Shown: positions 24,899 through 36,613, counted from the stretch's first letter. The stretch is 64,000 nt of DNA from Methylotuvimicrobium alcaliphilum 20Z (GCF_000968535.2 NC_016112.1:2046001-2110000), one strand, 5' to 3'. A program made the numbers and translations. The notes: generated from the sequence alone by a model not told the origin.

Positions 24899-27800
24899 CT
24901 AAGATTTATTTTGTGGGGCCCCTGCTATCGTTACTTCGGAAGTCGGTCGAACGTCTTTCATTTCAGTTTCTCGATTTAGTAATGGGGATAATGTCGGTTC
25001 CAACGATTTGACAATTTGCACCGGTAGCGAACTGGTAAATCGGTAGTTTTCCGCGTCGGGTCCTTTAACATAAGCGGTAATGACACCAAAGAATCGATCC
25101 CCAAGGAAAAATGCAAAGGTTGCGGCGCGGCTGATGAATTTCGATTCGATCAACCGTCCACGTTCTCCCCACACTTGGCGCCGATGGTCGCCGGTGCCGG
25201 TTTTTCCGCCTATTGCGATTGGTTCGATATCGGAGTCTTTGTAAACGTTTCTTAAGCGTGTTGCCGTACCTCCTTCGACGACGTTAATCAGAGCATCACG
25301 GGTCACTTTTGCAATTTCGGGCGCAAAGACTCGCTGGCCATGAGCGGGTTGTCGACTCATGATGGTTTCATAGGGCGTGTCTTTTGCGAAATGAAGTTTT
25401 TCAAAACGAACTAGCGGTTGCCTGATGCCGTCGTTTTGTAGAATACCCATCAGCTCTGCTAATGCCGCCGGACGATCTCCCGACGCACCGATTGCGCTGG
25501 CATAGGAAGGCGTCAAATAACTGAAAGGGTAGCCCGTTCTTTGCCAAGCACGATGGATTGAGGTAAACGCTTCGATTTCCAGTAGCGTCATAATGCGCCG
25601 TTGTTGAGCGCTGGCACGGCGGCTCCTAAATAACCAGCGATAAACCTCCTGGCGTTGCTCCGTGCTGGCTTCTAGGATTTCTTCTCTGGTTGCGTTAGGG
25701 TGTTGAGCTAAATACCTGACTAACCAAAGTTCGAGGGGGTGGATTTTGGTGATGTAGCCTTGATCCTGTAAGTCGAAATTGGCCGGAGAGTATTTTTCGT
25801 GCAGTTTTTCGATTTTCTCATTGCCGAATGTGGAGGCGGATAGTTTTTTTTTCAGAAACTGTTCCAGCTCACCAATGCTTGCATCGGGATAAATCGATTG
25901 GTAGAGCATAGAAAGCCGAGATGCTTTGGCGTAAACGCGTTTTGTTAGCATAGCCAGCGCTTCTTCGGGCGACTTATCTTGATATTTTGCGTAGAACCGG
26001 CGCAAATATATACGTCCTTCACGGTCCGCGAAGCGTTGGAGATATTCCTTACGGCGAGGGTCGTCCGGAATTTCCAGCCATCGTGCGACGCCTCCCGGCC
26101 TGTATAGATGATGATAGACGACTTCGCGCATGAGTCGTATGAAGACTAAATTGACCGAGTCGCGCAGGGCATCGCGAACCGATAAGATTTTTTCGTTGTC
26201 TATCCGGCTGAAATTGCTAAAACGATGGATACCGCCTCCGGTATAAAAACTTTCTCCTGGGCTTGCCGAAAAACGCCTGTCTAGGGCCCGGTTCAATAAA
26301 TCTTCCAATTGAATAGTAGGGTTGGCGCGAAGTTGATGGATTACCCAGGCGGAAATGTAGTCGCGTGAATGCAATTCGATTTTGTTGAATTCGGAGGTCG
26401 GGGTGTGTTTGTAAAGCTCGTAAACGTCGGTGATTAGTTCAAGGTAATGAACCATCGTTCTGAGTTTAGCGGTAGAACCTAGGTCGATCTTGATGCCTTC
26501 GTTGATATCTAGCGGTTGATCGTAATTATCGGTTTGTACGCGTAGCAAGTTGCCTTTTGGGCTTCGCTCGAACAGCATCAAGCTGTAAATAATAGGCGAG
26601 GGATCGTTGGTTTCATTTAATAATCTGAATCCGATAGCGCCCGCGGCTCGGGCTCCTTCTATTTCGCTCAAACGCCTTAGGGCTTGGCCGACTGCTTGCT
26701 GAGTATCAAAGTCGATAGTCGACGTTGCGGTCAAGTCAATTCGGTCTAATTCGTAGATCGAATTGACTCCCAGCGCTCTAGCTAATCGTGTCCGGAGTAC
26801 GGCTTGGGTCTTTTTTTCGGTCATGAACTTGGCCGGCTCTGCAATTTCGCTGGTTTGGCGGGCAACGGATGCTTGTAATGAAGCATCGCGTAATGATGTT
26901 GAAATGAGGCCTTGTTCGGCCATGACTCTTAAATAGCTGTCGGTAAGATTTTGTAATGCTTTGAAACCGGTCTTAGAACCGAGTAGATCTGAGGGTCTGC
27001 GTTGCGATAGAAGCAAGCTGAGTACTTGCCGGTAGGCTTTGCCTTGTTCGGGGCTGACTGCTTGTTCAGGGTCGAAGGCGCTTGAAGCGAGCAGGCGATT
27101 GGTTTCTTCAAAATTCGCTCCGTACCAGGCCGATAATCCATCGCCCAAGCCATGAATTTCACCGAGTTTAGGCGTCGCAGCCAACGGCATCGAGTTTAGA
27201 TATGAAAGCGCGATTTGTTTCCTCATTTCCCGGGTGTCGGGTCCCAACAAGTAAGCGCGTATCGAAGCGCTGACCATTTGTTGCAGTTTGTCTTTGATTG
27301 AGCGAGTATAGCCGTCCGGTGAATGACGGTATTTTTCTAACTGAGTCGCTAGGGTGCTTCCGCCCGGTACGTTGATGTTTGAGCCGAATTGCTTGGCAAT
27401 GAATTGCATGCCGGCGAATCCTAGTCGACCCCATTCGACAGCCGGATTTACCGTAGGGAATTTGTCGTTGAGTAATTCACGGTTCTCAATAAATAACAAG
27501 GTGTTGAGAATAAGCGGAGGAATCGCATCAAAATGAGCATATCCGTAAGTCGGATACTGGGTGTTGAATAATTCGCGGTCTTTGTAATCGATGATGCGAA
27601 GCCCGGCTTGGATTTTTTCCTGATAGATGGGATTGAGCCCGTAGTCGTTTAATTGCAACATCACATCGGACGAGTTTGCCTGGGCCGAAATCTTGAAGCC
27701 ATTGTTTTCTATGCGGGAGATCATGTCGGGCAACGAAGTATACCCGAGCCGCCGGTCATAAGGGCCTTGAGAAGGAAAACGAATTGACGAACTTGAGCCG

Positions 27801-27973
27801 GGTTCAAGTTTGAAGCTCAACTGTTTGGTAATCTCCGAAAGATATTGGGCTTGATAGCGGGAAGTTTCTATTTCCTCCTTGACTAAGATGATAAAAGTAA
27901 AGCTTAACCACGCCGCGCCGGTCCAAAAACTCAATACCAATAACCGGCGAATTTTTAGTTTAACATTTCGCAT
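24899..27973 (-). CDS. Large membrane-anchored glycosyltransferase 51/transpeptidase (class A PBP-like)
   Basis: A 1,024-residue protein with an N-terminal membrane anchor (RRLLVLSFWTGAAWLSFTFI). The glycosyltransferase 51 domain begins near LLFIENRELL with presumed catalytic Glu and contains PGGSTLATQLEKYRHS. The transpeptidase part has a STAK serine motif (DLGSTAKLRTMV) and GGKTGTGDHRR near the C-terminus. Residues between the two motifs form a very long, helical, Arg-rich insert (about 560-830) absent from ordinary PBP1a. It would build and cross-link peptidoglycan in the periplasm. The GT51 motif lacks the usual EDxxFxxH spacing, so transglycosylase activity is less certain. Confidence 0.82.
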   Translation of the reverse strand: MRNVKLKIRRLLVLSFWTGAAWLSFTFIILVKEEIETSRYQAQYLSEITKQLSFKLEPGSSSSIRFPSQGPYDRRLGYTSLPDMISRIENNGFKISAQANSSDVMLQLNDYGLNPIYQEKIQAGLRIIDYKDRELFNTQYPTYGYAHFDAIPPLILNTLLFIENRELLNDKFPTVNPAVEWGRLGFAGMQFIAKQFGSNINVPGGSTLATQLEKYRHSPDGYTRSIKDKLQQMVSASIRAYLLGPDTREMRKQIALSYLNSMPLAATPKLGEIHGLGDGLSAWYGANFEETNRLLASSAFDPEQAVSPEQGKAYRQVLSLLLSQRRPSDLLGSKTGFKALQNLTDSYLRVMAEQGLISTSLRDASLQASVARQTSEIAEPAKFMTEKKTQAVLRTRLARALGVNSIYELDRIDLTATSTIDFDTQQAVGQALRRLSEIEGARAAGAIGFRLLNETNDPSPIIYSLMLFERSPKGNLLRVQTDNYDQPLDINEGIKIDLGSTAKLRTMVHYLELITDVYELYKHTPTSEFNKIELHSRDYISAWVIHQLRANPTIQLEDLLNRALDRRFSASPGESFYTGGGIHRFSNFSRIDNEKILSVRDALRDSVNLVFIRLMREVVYHHLYRPGGVARWLEIPDDPRRKEYLQRFADREGRIYLRRFYAKYQDKSPEEALAMLTKRVYAKASRLSMLYQSIYPDASIGELEQFLKKKLSASTFGNEKIEKLHEKYSPANFDLQDQGYITKIHPLELWLVRYLAQHPNATREEILEASTEQRQEVYRWLFRSRRASAQQRRIMTLLEIEAFTSIHRAWQRTGYPFSYLTPSYASAIGASGDRPAALAELMGILQNDGIRQPLVRFEKLHFAKDTPYETIMSRQPAHGQRVFAPEIAKVTRDALINVVEGGTATRLRNVYKDSDIEPIAIGGKTGTGDHRRQVWGERGRLIESKFISRAATFAFFLGDRFFGVITAYVKGPDAENYRFTSSLPVQIVKSLEPTLSPLLNRETEMKDVRPTSEVTIAGAPQNKS

Positions 27974-28051
27974 ATTCTGTGGTTACCTTTAGTCAGGTCT
28001 TGTTGAGTTTGGGCCGTCCAAGTATGGGATAGGTCGATTCTTTAGGGGAAA

Positions 28052-28153
28052 TATACCTTTCGCACTTCAAATTTCGGCAATGCCTGAGGAGGCATCGGAG
28101 TGCTGAGCCTTTGATGGACACCCCTGCGCCGAATTTTGATCTACGATGAGTAT
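28052..28153. repeat. Family A repeat, short copy A2
   Basis: Only the two ends are kept: ATACCTTTCGCACTTCAAAT, then TTCGGCAATGCC, and GCGCCGAATTTTGATCTACG, then ATGAGTAT. The core hairpins are missing, giving about 100 bp. Inverted relative to A1. Confidence 0.85.
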
Positions 28154-28431
28154 CATTGTCAAAAATTGATTTTAAACCCTTTATTAATTTTAAGTTAATG
28201 CAAAGAGGTATTTTTTAATGGAAAGTTCAGCCGCGTTGCCGGGGTCGCTAAAATAATTCCAATGCTCGATAGGTATTTTGATCGAAGAGTATAGCGACAG
28301 CTTTGCAGTAAGTAAAAATTGTTAATGACCAAATAGCGATAATTTCGTAGAATTAGCACAGTTTTGTCTTTTTTGTAACGGGATGGGTCTTGTGCGGCTC
28401 CTCCCGTTTTGCATATTTGAGGTAGCAGATT
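28154..28431. other. carA upstream region
   Basis: AT-rich, no gene. It should hold the carAB promoter; I cannot pick a convincing -35/-10 pair or ArgR box by eye. Confidence 0.4.
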
Positions 28432-29565
28432 TTGAGTAAACCCGCATTACTGGTATTGGAGGATGGATCGGTTTTTAATGGCGTATCCATCGGAGTAGAC
28501 GGTTGTTCCGTTGGAGAAGTCGTTTTTAATACTTCATTGACTGGATATCAGGAAATTTTGAGTGATCCATCTTACGCGCGTCAAATCGTAACATTGACAT
28601 ATCCGCATATCGGCAATGTCGGGACCAATATGGAAGATGATGAGTCTTCGAGCGTTTGTGCCAGCGGCTTGGTTATTCGGAATTTACCGTTGCAGGCTAG
28701 TAATTGGCGATGTGAGAAAACCTTGCAGGAATATTTGATCGACCGTAATGTGGTCGCGATTGCCGAGATCGATACACGTAAACTGACTCGCTTGTTACGC
28801 GATAAGGGTGCTCAGCGCGGTGCCGTTATTGCCGGCGATAACGCTGATGTCGAAATTGCCAAAAAAGCGATAGCCGCTTTTCCCGGCCTTAAAGGCATGG
28901 ATTTAGCCAAGATAGTGACTGTCGATAAGTCATATGAATGGACGGAAGATGTTTGGGATCTCGACAAGGGGTATCAGTCGGCGACCAATTTGACCAAGCA
29001 TGTCGTCGCTTTTGATTTCGGAATTAAGCGAAATATCCTGAGGTTGCTTGCCAATCGAGGCTGCAGAGTAACCGTAGTTCCTGCTCAGACACCTGCTGAG
29101 AAAGTATTGGCAATGAATCCGGACGGCGTGTTTTTATCAAACGGCCCCGGCGATCCCGAGCCATGCGATTATGCGATCGAAGCGATAAAAAAGATTCTCG
29201 ATACCAAGGTGCCTGTTTTCGGTATTTGTCTCGGCCATCAATTATTGGCCTTAGCCAGCGGCGCAAAAACCGAGAAAATGAAATTCGGGCATCATGGAGC
29301 GAATCACCCCGTTCAAGATCTTGCGACCGGGCGGGTTATGATCAGTAGTCAAAACCATGGTTTTGCGGTCAACGAAGCGAGTTTGCCGATTCATTTAAAA
29401 GCGACTTTTCGTTCGCTTTTCGATGGCAGTCTGCAAGGCATAGAGCGAACCGATTGTCCGGCTTTCGGCTTTCAAGGGCATCCTGAGGCGAGCCCGGGAC
29501 CGCAGGATGTCGAAAGCTTATTCGACCGTTTCGTCGACATGATGAATCAAGCCAAAACGCACTAA
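28432..29565 (+). CDS. carA: Carbamoyl-phosphate synthase small (glutaminase) subunit
   Basis: A 377-residue subunit that releases ammonia from glutamine for carbamoyl phosphate synthesis, feeding arginine and pyrimidines. N-terminal domain: [15 protein letters not shown] and [17 protein letters not shown]. The class I amidotransferase domain has nucleophile [13 protein letters not shown] and the HPEASPGP catalytic His-Glu. The start is a TTG at 28432 with GAGG nine bases upstream. carB follows after 28 bases. Confidence 0.97.
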   Translation: MSKPALLVLEDGSVFNGVSIGVDGCSVGEVVFNTSLTGYQEILSDPSYARQIVTLTYPHIGNVGTNMEDDESSSVCASGLVIRNLPLQASNWRCEKTLQEYLIDRNVVAIAEIDTRKLTRLLRDKGAQRGAVIAGDNADVEIAKKAIAAFPGLKGMDLAKIVTVDKSYEWTEDVWDLDKGYQSATNLTKHVVAFDFGIKRNILRLLANRGCRVTVVPAQTPAEKVLAMNPDGVFLSNGPGDPEPCDYAIEAIKKILDTKVPVFGICLGHQLLALASGAKTEKMKFGHHGANHPVQDLATGRVMISSQNHGFAVNEASLPIHLKATFRSLFDGSLQGIERTDCPAFGFQGHPEASPGPQDVESLFDRFVDMMNQAKTH

Positions 29566-29593
29566 ACCGCCACCGACATAGATTAGTTAAAAA

Positions 29594-32500
29594 ATGCCAA
29601 AAAGAAGCGACATAAAATCGATTTTATTATTGGGCGCAGGCCCTATTGTTATCGGACAAGCTTGCGAATTCGATTATTCCGGCACGCAAGCGTGCAAGGC
29701 ATTGCGCGAGGAAGGTTACCGGGTCATTCTGGTCAATTCCAATCCGGCGACGATCATGACCGACCCGGATATGGCCGATGTGGTCTATATCGAACCGATC
29801 GACTGGCAAACCGTCGAAAAAATTATAGAAAAAGAACGCCCTGACGCGATTTTGCCGACGATGGGCGGGCAGACCGCGTTGAATTGTGCGTTAGCGCTCG
29901 ACAAGCACGGCGTCTTAGAAAAATACGGCGTGGAAATGATCGGTGCGACCAAAGAAGCGATCAATAAAGCCGAAGATCGGGAGCTGTTCAACCAGGCGAT
30001 GCGTAAGATCGGCTTGGAAGTCGCAAAATCCAAAACGGCACACACTATGGAAGAAGCGCTGGCCGCGCAACAGGAAGTCGGCTATCCGACAATTATTCGT
30101 CCGTCTTTTACGATGGGCGGTAGCGGAGGCGGAATTGCCTACAACAAAGAAGAATTCATTGAAATTTGCGAGCGCGGATTGTATTTGTCGCCGACCAATG
30201 AATTGCTGATTGAAGAGTCGGTGTTGGGCTGGAAAGAATTCGAAATGGAAGTCGTGCGCGATTCGAAAGACAATTGCATCATCGTTTGTTCGATCGAAAA
30301 TTTCGATCCGATGGGTGTGCATACTGGCGACTCTATTACTGTCGCCCCGGCGCAAACCTTGACCGACAAGGAATACCAAATATTACGTAACGTTTCGTTG
30401 GCCGTTTTGCGCGAAATCGGCGTTGATACCGGCGGATCGAACGTGCAGGTCGCGATCAATCCGGAAAACGGACGGATGGTCATTATCGAGATGAATCCGC
30501 GTGTTTCGCGATCGTCCGCTTTAGCCTCGAAAGCCACCGGTTTTCCGATTGCGAAGGTCGCGGCGAAACTCGCGGTCGGTTATACATTGGACGAGCTGCA
30601 AAACGAAATCACCGGCGGTGCTACGCCTGCCTCGTTTGAGCCGACGATCGATTATGTCGTGACCAAGGTGCCGCGCTTTACCTTCGAAAAATTCCCGCAA
30701 GCCGACGATCGATTGACGACACAAATGAAATCGGTCGGCGAAGTCATGGCGATCGGACGCTCGTTTCAAGAGTCTTTGCAAAAAGCCTTGCGTGGGCTTG
30801 AAGTCGACAAGACCGGCCTCGATGAGATTGTCGATTTAAATGCCGAGGATGCCAAGGAAATTTTACTCAAAGAAATGCGTCATCCGGGCGCCGAACGCTT
30901 ATGGTATGTTGCCGATGCGTTTCGCAGCGGTATGTCGCTTGAAGAGATTCATGATATCTGCAAAATCGATCCCTGGTTTTTAGCGCAAATCGAAGACTTG
31001 CTGATTGCCGAAAAATCGTTGTCAACCAAAACCTTGGCGACTTTAGAGGAGGGTGAGCTCTATCGTTTGAAGCGCAAAGGGTTTTCCGATGCCAGGCTGG
31101 CAAAATTACTCGATACTAGCGAATCTGAAATTAGAAATGCTCGACATAAAAACAATATTCGTCCGGTTTATAAGCGCATAGATTCGTGCGCGGCTGAATT
31201 CTCATCCGATACCGCTTATTTATATTCGAGTTACGATGAAGAGTGCGAGGCACGGGTCAGCGATAAGGATAAAATTATTATTCTGGGCGGCGGTCCTAAT
31301 CGAATCGGGCAGGGCATCGAGTTTGATTATTGCTGCGTGCATGCCGCATTGGCATTGCGTGAGGACGGTTATGAAACGATCATGATCAACTGCAACCCGG
31401 AAACCGTTTCGACCGATTTCGATACCTCCGATCGCTTGTATTTCGAGTCGTTGACCTTGGAAGATGTCTTGGAGATCATTCACCTCGAACAACCGAAGGG
31501 CGTGATCGTTCAATATGGCGGACAAACTCCGCTGAAACTGGCGCGCGCACTCGAGGCCGCCGGGGCTCCGATTATCGGTACGTCTCCCGATTCGATAGAT
31601 TTGGCCGAGGACAGAGAACGCTTTCAAAAACTATTGGAAAGATTAGGCTTGAAACAACCGCCCAATGCAACGGCGCGTTCGGTCGAGCAGGCAATACTTT
31701 CGGCGCGGGAGCTGGGTTATCCGTTGGTGGTTAGGCCTTCTTATGTGTTAGGTGGTCGGGCAATGGAAATCGTTGTCAATGAAGAAGGCCTGCAGCGCTA
31801 TATGAAAGAGGCTGTCAGTGTTTCTAACGATTCTCCGGTATTATTGGACCGTTTTCTCGATGATGCGGTTGAAATGGATGTCGATGCGATTTACGATGGC
31901 GAACGGGTGTTAATCGGCGGATTAATGGAGCATATCGAACAGGCGGGTGTTCATTCCGGTGATTCGGCTTGTTCGATACCTCCGTACGATTTACCTGCGG
32001 CTATTCAAAATCAGTTGCGCGAACAAGTCGCTAAAATGGCGGAAGCGTTAGGCGTCAAGGGTTTGATGAATACCCAGTTTGCAATTCAAGGTGATGATAT
32101 ATATGTTCTTGAAGTCAATCCTCGAGCATCAAGAACGGCGCCGTTCGTTTCCAAAGCAACGGGGTATCCGTTGGCCAAAATCGCTGCGCGCTGTATGGTT
32201 GGTAAATCTTTAGTTGAGCAAGGTATTACAAAAGAGCGTATACCTTCGTATTATTCGGTCAAGGAAGCGGTGTTTCCTTTCGTTAAATTCCCTGGTGTCG
32301 ATCCCTTATTAGGGCCTGAAATGAAGTCGACCGGTGAGGTGATGGGGGTTGGAAAGACTTTTGGCGAAGCATTTGCCAAATCGCAACGTGCCGCCGGTAT
32401 TGATTTAAGCCAAAGCGGGAAAGTATTGATTAGTATTCGTGATGCGGATAAGGCTAAGTTGCCTGAATTGGCTAAAATGCTGGTTGCGAAAGACTATCAA

Positions 32501-32821
32501 ATCGTCGCGACTCGAGGGACGGCTAGAGTATTGAAAGAAGCGGGTATTCCTTGCGACGAAGTCTTCAAAGTCAACGAAGGTAGGCCGAATACCGTGGATA
32601 TGATCAAAAACGACCAAATTCAATTAGTCGTCAACACCACTGATGGCAAAAAAGCTATTCACGACTCATTCACGATGCGAAGAGAAGCGTTGCAGCATCG
32701 GGTAACTTATTACACTACGATGGCTGGTGCGCGCGCCGCGTGTTATGCATTGGGAGAGTTGGCGGCGGGAACCGTGACTAGCTTGCAAGAACTTCACAAA
32801 AGCTTAATCGATGCCGATTAA
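29594..32821 (+). CDS. carB: Carbamoyl-phosphate synthase large subunit
   Basis: A 1,075-residue synthetase with the expected two ATP-grasp halves: the first from [20 protein letters not shown], the second from [20 protein letters not shown] near residue 555. The C-terminal methylglyoxal-synthase-like allosteric domain (about 940-1075, [20 protein letters not shown]) binds UMP and ornithine effectors in relatives. Full length and co-directional with carA. Confidence 0.98.
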   Translation: MPKRSDIKSILLLGAGPIVIGQACEFDYSGTQACKALREEGYRVILVNSNPATIMTDPDMADVVYIEPIDWQTVEKIIEKERPDAILPTMGGQTALNCALALDKHGVLEKYGVEMIGATKEAINKAEDRELFNQAMRKIGLEVAKSKTAHTMEEALAAQQEVGYPTIIRPSFTMGGSGGGIAYNKEEFIEICERGLYLSPTNELLIEESVLGWKEFEMEVVRDSKDNCIIVCSIENFDPMGVHTGDSITVAPAQTLTDKEYQILRNVSLAVLREIGVDTGGSNVQVAINPENGRMVIIEMNPRVSRSSALASKATGFPIAKVAAKLAVGYTLDELQNEITGGATPASFEPTIDYVVTKVPRFTFEKFPQADDRLTTQMKSVGEVMAIGRSFQESLQKALRGLEVDKTGLDEIVDLNAEDAKEILLKEMRHPGAERLWYVADAFRSGMSLEEIHDICKIDPWFLAQIEDLLIAEKSLSTKTLATLEEGELYRLKRKGFSDARLAKLLDTSESEIRNARHKNNIRPVYKRIDSCAAEFSSDTAYLYSSYDEECEARVSDKDKIIILGGGPNRIGQGIEFDYCCVHAALALREDGYETIMINCNPETVSTDFDTSDRLYFESLTLEDVLEIIHLEQPKGVIVQYGGQTPLKLARALEAAGAPIIGTSPDSIDLAEDRERFQKLLERLGLKQPPNATARSVEQAILSARELGYPLVVRPSYVLGGRAMEIVVNEEGLQRYMKEAVSVSNDSPVLLDRFLDDAVEMDVDAIYDGERVLIGGLMEHIEQAGVHSGDSACSIPPYDLPAAIQNQLREQVAKMAEALGVKGLMNTQFAIQGDDIYVLEVNPRASRTAPFVSKATGYPLAKIAARCMVGKSLVEQGITKERIPSYYSVKEAVFPFVKFPGVDPLLGPEMKSTGEVMGVGKTFGEAFAKSQRAAGIDLSQSGKVLISIRDADKAKLPELAKMLVAKDYQIVATRGTARVLKEAGIPCDEVFKVNEGRPNTVDMIKNDQIQLVVNTTDGKKAIHDSFTMRREALQHRVTYYTTMAGARAACYALGELAAGTVTSLQELHKSLIDAD

Positions 32822-32853
32822 TTGCTCGCGTCTCTCAACAAGCTGAAAGATCT

Positions 32854-32880
32854 CTGTCAGCTTCCATTGTGAGCTGACAG
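32854..32880. repeat. Inverted repeat between carB and greA
   Basis: A perfect 9-bp stem, CTGTCAGCT / AGCTGACAG, with a nine-base loop, 33 bases after carB. The following TTGCTCTT is only a weak T-tract, so it is at best a leaky terminator. Confidence 0.5.
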
Positions 32881-32999
32881 TTGCTCTTAAGCGTCACATT
32901 GGCTTATTGCAACAAGTCATATGCCGACTCAATCCGACTATTTTTACCAGGGAAATTCTTTTTGCTTGGTAACTACAATAAATTAAAGGAGTTGTATCC

Positions 33000-33476
33000 A
33001 TGAATAAAGTACCTCTAACAGTTACCGGAGCCAAGAAATTACGAGAGGAGCTAGACGAGCTGAAATCCGTGGTGCGTCCCAGAATCATCAAGGCCATTGC
33101 TGAAGCCAGGGAGCACGGAGATCTGAAGGAAAATGCCGAATATCATGCTGCGCGCGAACAGCAAAGTTTTGCCGAGGGGCGCATCGCCGAGATTGAAGGA
33201 AAATTGTCCAATGCTCAAATTATCGATGTCACTAAATTGGATGCCAACGGTAAAGTCGTATTCGGTGCAACCGTTGAAATTGAAGAGCTTGAAAGCGGTG
33301 AAACCGTTACTTATCAAATCGTCGGCGAAGACGAAGCCGATATCAAAGCCGGTCGTATCTCCGTTGGCTCTCCGATAGCGCGGGCCTTGATAGGCAAAGA
33401 AGCAGAGGATGTAGTCATCGTTAAAGCGCCAGGCGGCGATATCGAATACGAAATCCTTTCGATTCAGTATATTTAA
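33000..33476 (+). CDS. greA: Transcription elongation factor GreA
   Basis: A 158-residue factor that enters the RNA polymerase secondary channel and triggers cleavage of backtracked RNA. An N-terminal coiled coil (to about residue 75) carries the acidic tip in [20 protein letters not shown]; the C-terminal FKBP-like domain ends with [23 protein letters not shown] precedes the ATG. Follows carB as in many gammaproteobacteria. Confidence 0.97.
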   Translation: MNKVPLTVTGAKKLREELDELKSVVRPRIIKAIAEAREHGDLKENAEYHAAREQQSFAEGRIAEIEGKLSNAQIIDVTKLDANGKVVFGATVEIEELESGETVTYQIVGEDEADIKAGRISVGSPIARALIGKEAEDVVIVKAPGGDIEYEILSIQYI

Positions 33477-33490
33477 CGATCTTGCGAAAC

Positions 33491-33516
33491 GGCGGGCGGT
33501 TTGCGCGTTGCCCGCC
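33491..33516. terminator. Shared hairpin between greA and yhbY
   Basis: GGCGGGC/GCCCGCC stem with a 12-base loop between two convergent genes. T-tracts are weak on both sides. Confidence 0.5.
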
Positions 33517-33523
33517 CATACGC

Positions 33524-33790
33524 TTATTTCTCAGGATTAAGTCGATGAATAACAAGAATCTGGCCTATGCTTTGAACGAAATCGGCTCCGGTTTGTGTAC
33601 AAATTTCCTGTTGTATCTTTTTTCGATCGTCGCGTTCGGCGCGTATTTTTACTTTAATGAGTTCATGACTATTGAGCGCAATATCCATTTCAGCCAAAAC
33701 GCTTTGCGTTAAGCCTGAATGGCCTATTATGACAACCGGTTTCAGGCTGTGGGCTTGGGCTTTGAGTTGTTTTCTTTCGGCAGGGGTCAC
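33524..33790 (-). CDS. yhbY: YhbY-family CRM-domain RNA-binding protein
   Basis: An 88-residue single CRM domain: TPAERKQLKAQAHSLKPVVI, then the conserved GxxG-like loop IGHSGLT, and ending QILVIHRLNPEK. YhbY associates with pre-50S ribosomes. It is divergent from rlmE, exactly as in Escherichia coli. Confidence 0.95.
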   Translation of the reverse strand: MTPAERKQLKAQAHSLKPVVIIGHSGLTQSVLAEMDIALNSHELIKVKIRAERDDRKKIQQEICTQTGADFVQSIGQILVIHRLNPEK

Positions 33791-33841
33791 TCTGTGTTTC
33801 CTTAGCTATAAATAAAACGCGAATTTTACACGATTTACGAT

Positions 33842-34459
33842 ATGGCACGAAGTAAAAGCAGTAGTCGCTGGTTACAGGAACATTTTCACGATGAATACGT
33901 CAAAATGGCTCAAGCGCAAGGATGGCGTTCTCGCGCGGTTTTTAAGTTAATTGAAATACAAGAAAAGGACAAAATCATAAAGCCCGGAATGAATATCGTC
34001 GATTTAGGTGCGGCACCGGGCGGCTGGTCTCAATATGCCCGGCGCATTATCGGACAAAAGAATAAGATCGTTGCTTTGGATATATTGCCGATGGATCCAT
34101 TGGAAAATGTCGATTTTATTCAAGGCGACTTTCGCGAACTTGCGGTGTTGGAACAGTTGCAAGCCGTGTTGGCCGGGGCGACTGTCGACTTGGTCATGTC
34201 GGATATGGCGCCGAATATGACCGGCAATAAAGGCGTTGATCAGCCTAATTCCATGTATTTATGCGAACTTGCGCTTGATACTGCGCGCTCGATTTTAAAT
34301 CGCGGCGGTTCATTTTTAGTCAAGGTTTTTCAGGGTGAAGGATACGAAAGTTTCCTTAAAGATACCCGGCAAAGTTTTTCATCGGTTGCGATCAGAAAGC
34401 CGAAAGCCTCTAGATCAAGAAGTAATGAAGTATATATTTTAGGGAAAGGGTTTAAATAA
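33842..34459 (+). CDS. rlmE: 23S rRNA 2'-O-uridine methyltransferase
   Basis: A 205-residue SAM-dependent methyltransferase that modifies U2552 of 23S rRNA on the late 50S particle. [17 protein letters not shown], the SAM site [25 protein letters not shown] and the catalytic lysine in [10 protein letters not shown] form the family's K-D-K-E set. It precedes ftsH as in other gammaproteobacteria. Confidence 0.97.
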   Translation: MARSKSSSRWLQEHFHDEYVKMAQAQGWRSRAVFKLIEIQEKDKIIKPGMNIVDLGAAPGGWSQYARRIIGQKNKIVALDILPMDPLENVDFIQGDFRELAVLEQLQAVLAGATVDLVMSDMAPNMTGNKGVDQPNSMYLCELALDTARSILNRGGSFLVKVFQGEGYESFLKDTRQSFSSVAIRKPKASRSRSNEVYILGKGFK

Positions 34460-34512
34460 GCTGATTGAGTCACCATGTTAATGAATGGGAGTGGCGAAAA
34501 TCAATAACAACG

Positions 34513-34534
34513 ATCAGGAACGCAGATTCCTGAT
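34513..34534. repeat. Inverted repeat upstream of ftsH
   Basis: ATCAGGAA-N6-TTCCTGAT, a perfect 8-bp repeat in the rlmE-ftsH gap. Could be an operator or mRNA hairpin; no known factor is recognised. Confidence 0.4.
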
Positions 34535-34586
34535 ACAATTGCAATGTTTTTAAACCGAGGGCCTGATAAGGTCAGAGGCTAGTAAC

Positions 34587-36515
34587 TTGAACGATATGTT
34601 AAAAAATGTAATTTTATGGGTTGTTATCGCCGTCGTATTGATGTCGGTATTCAACAATTTCGCTCCGCGTGGTGACCGCGGCGATCTTACGCTGTCTTAT
34701 ACGCAGTTCATACAAGCGGTTAAAATGGGGCAGGTTCAACAGGTTTCAATCAATGACAATGTCGTTAAGGGAAAAATGCAAACCGGCGAGACGTTTCGCA
34801 CCTATGCGCCGAACGATCCGCATTTAGTCGATGATTTGCTCGAAGGCGGGGTTGACATCAAAGCCTTGCCGCCTGAGCAACCTTCCTTCTTGATGCAGCT
34901 TCTGGTCTCATTCGGCCCAATTTTGTTATTGATTGCGGTCTGGGTCTTTTTTATGCGACAAATGCAAGGCGGAGGCGCCGGCGGCAAAGGAGCCATGTCT
35001 TTCGGGAAAAGCAAGGCGCGTATGCTCGAGGAAGACCAGATTAAAGTGACATTCTCCGATGTCGCAGGATGTGACGAGGCTAAAGAAGAAGTTGCCGAAA
35101 TGGTCGATTTTCTAAAGGATCCGGCTAAATATCAAAAACTCGGCGGAAAAATTCCGCGAGGCGCATTGATGGTGGGTCCGCCCGGTACCGGCAAAACGTT
35201 ATTGGCTAGGGCTATTGCCGGCGAAGCAAAAGTGCCGTTTTTTACCATCTCCGGTTCCGATTTTGTCGAAATGTTCGTCGGTGTCGGCGCGTCTCGAGTT
35301 CGCGATATGTTCGAGCAGGCAAAAAAACATGCACCTTGCATTATCTTTATCGATGAGATCGATGCCGTGGGTCGCCAACGCGGCGCAGGATTAGGCGGCG
35401 GGCATGACGAACGCGAACAAACCTTAAATCAGTTGTTAGTCGAGATGGACGGTTTTGAAGGGAACGAAGGTGTCATTGTGATCGCAGCGACTAATCGCCC
35501 GGATGTATTGGATAAAGCTTTATTACGTCCTGGGAGATTCGATCGTCAAGTCACGGTCGGTTTACCCGATGTGAAAGGGCGAGAGCAGATTTTGAATGTG
35601 CACATGAAGAAAGTTCCTGCTGCCGATGATGTCGTTATCAAATATATCGCGCAAGGAACGCCCGGTTTTTCCGGTGCGGATTTGGCTAATCTGGTTAACG
35701 AAGCCGCATTGTGTGCCGCCCGAGCCAACAAACGATTGATCAGTATGTTCGATTTAGAAAAAGCGAAAGACAAGATCATCATGGGCGCGGAACGTCGCTC
35801 GATGGTAATGAGCGACAAAGAGAAAAAAATGACGGCTTATCATGAAGCCGGGCATGCTATTGTCGGACGTCTGGTGCCTGATCACGACCCGGTCTACAAG
35901 GTAAGCATCATGCCGCGTGGACGCGCCTTAGGGGTGACGATGTTTCTTCCTGAAAGCGATCAATACAGCATTAGTAAACGTAAACTCGACAGCATGATTT
36001 CGAGTTTGTATGGCGGACGAATTGCCGAGGAAATGATTTTCGGTTGGGAGGAAGTCAGCACCGGCGCATCCAATGATATCGAGCGTGCGACCGAGTTGGC
36101 CAGAAACATGGTTACGAAATGGGGCTTATCGCAACGTCTCGGTCCTTTGGCTTATAGCGAAGAAGAAGGCGAGGTGTTTCTGGGTCGGTCTGTTACGCAG
36201 CATAAGTCGGTTGCCGAGGAAACCTCGCATACGATCGACGAAGAAATTCGCTCGATTATCGATAGGAACTACGAGCGCGCAGAAAAAATTCTAAAAGAAA
36301 ACGAAGATATCTTGCATGCTATGGCCGACGCTTTGGTGAAGTACGAAACGATCGATAAAGCACAGCTCGACGATTTGTTGTCAAGAAAACCGGTTAGGCC
36401 TCCCCAAGGCTGGGAAGACCCATCCCCACCGCAAGGCGGCGCCAAAGGAGGTAGTCTAGCCGATGCTAAAGATTCCGAGCCGCCTTTGAGCGATGCCGCC
36501 GAACAAGGCCAATAA
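34587..36515 (+). CDS. ftsH: ATP-dependent zinc metalloprotease FtsH
   Basis: A 642-residue membrane protease. Two membrane segments (residues about 5-22 and 100-120) flank a periplasmic domain. The AAA+ module has Walker [13 protein letters not shown], Walker [10 protein letters not shown], the second region of homology [20 protein letters not shown], and the pore loop FVEMFVG. The zinc site is HEAGH. FtsH degrades membrane and regulatory proteins such as LpxC. The start is a TTG with GAGG eight bases upstream; an ATG three codons later is the alternative. The C-terminal tail ([11 protein letters not shown]) is unusual and low-complexity. Confidence 0.98.
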   Translation: MNDMLKNVILWVVIAVVLMSVFNNFAPRGDRGDLTLSYTQFIQAVKMGQVQQVSINDNVVKGKMQTGETFRTYAPNDPHLVDDLLEGGVDIKALPPEQPSFLMQLLVSFGPILLLIAVWVFFMRQMQGGGAGGKGAMSFGKSKARMLEEDQIKVTFSDVAGCDEAKEEVAEMVDFLKDPAKYQKLGGKIPRGALMVGPPGTGKTLLARAIAGEAKVPFFTISGSDFVEMFVGVGASRVRDMFEQAKKHAPCIIFIDEIDAVGRQRGAGLGGGHDEREQTLNQLLVEMDGFEGNEGVIVIAATNRPDVLDKALLRPGRFDRQVTVGLPDVKGREQILNVHMKKVPAADDVVIKYIAQGTPGFSGADLANLVNEAALCAARANKRLISMFDLEKAKDKIIMGAERRSMVMSDKEKKMTAYHEAGHAIVGRLVPDHDPVYKVSIMPRGRALGVTMFLPESDQYSISKRKLDSMISSLYGGRIAEEMIFGWEEVSTGASNDIERATELARNMVTKWGLSQRLGPLAYSEEEGEVFLGRSVTQHKSVAEETSHTIDEEIRSIIDRNYERAEKILKENEDILHAMADALVKYETIDKAQLDDLLSRKPVRPPQGWEDPSPPQGGAKGGSLADAKDSEPPLSDAAEQGQ

Positions 36516-36536
36516 TCTTTTCGGAAGCAAGTGAAA

Positions 36537-36565
36537 AGGAGAGTCGGTGCCGGCTCTCCTTTTTT
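36537..36565 (+). terminator. Rho-independent terminator of ftsH
   Basis: An 11-bp stem, AGGAGAGTCGG / CCGGCTCTCCT with one G-T pair, followed by T6, 21 bases after the ftsH stop. Confidence 0.88.
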
Positions 36566-36613
36566 ATTATTTTGAAACAAGCATGCTTTTTAACCAATAA
36601 GTAATAAACGGGC

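Noticed and set aside
28154-28431. CRISPR-like or riboswitch structure before carA
   Set aside because: No regularly spaced repeats and no recognisable riboswitch core; only a family A remnant lies nearby.
29627-32623. Long reading frames on the opposite strand of carB
   Set aside because: They are shadows of a clearly coding gene with high-GC third positions and have no family features.
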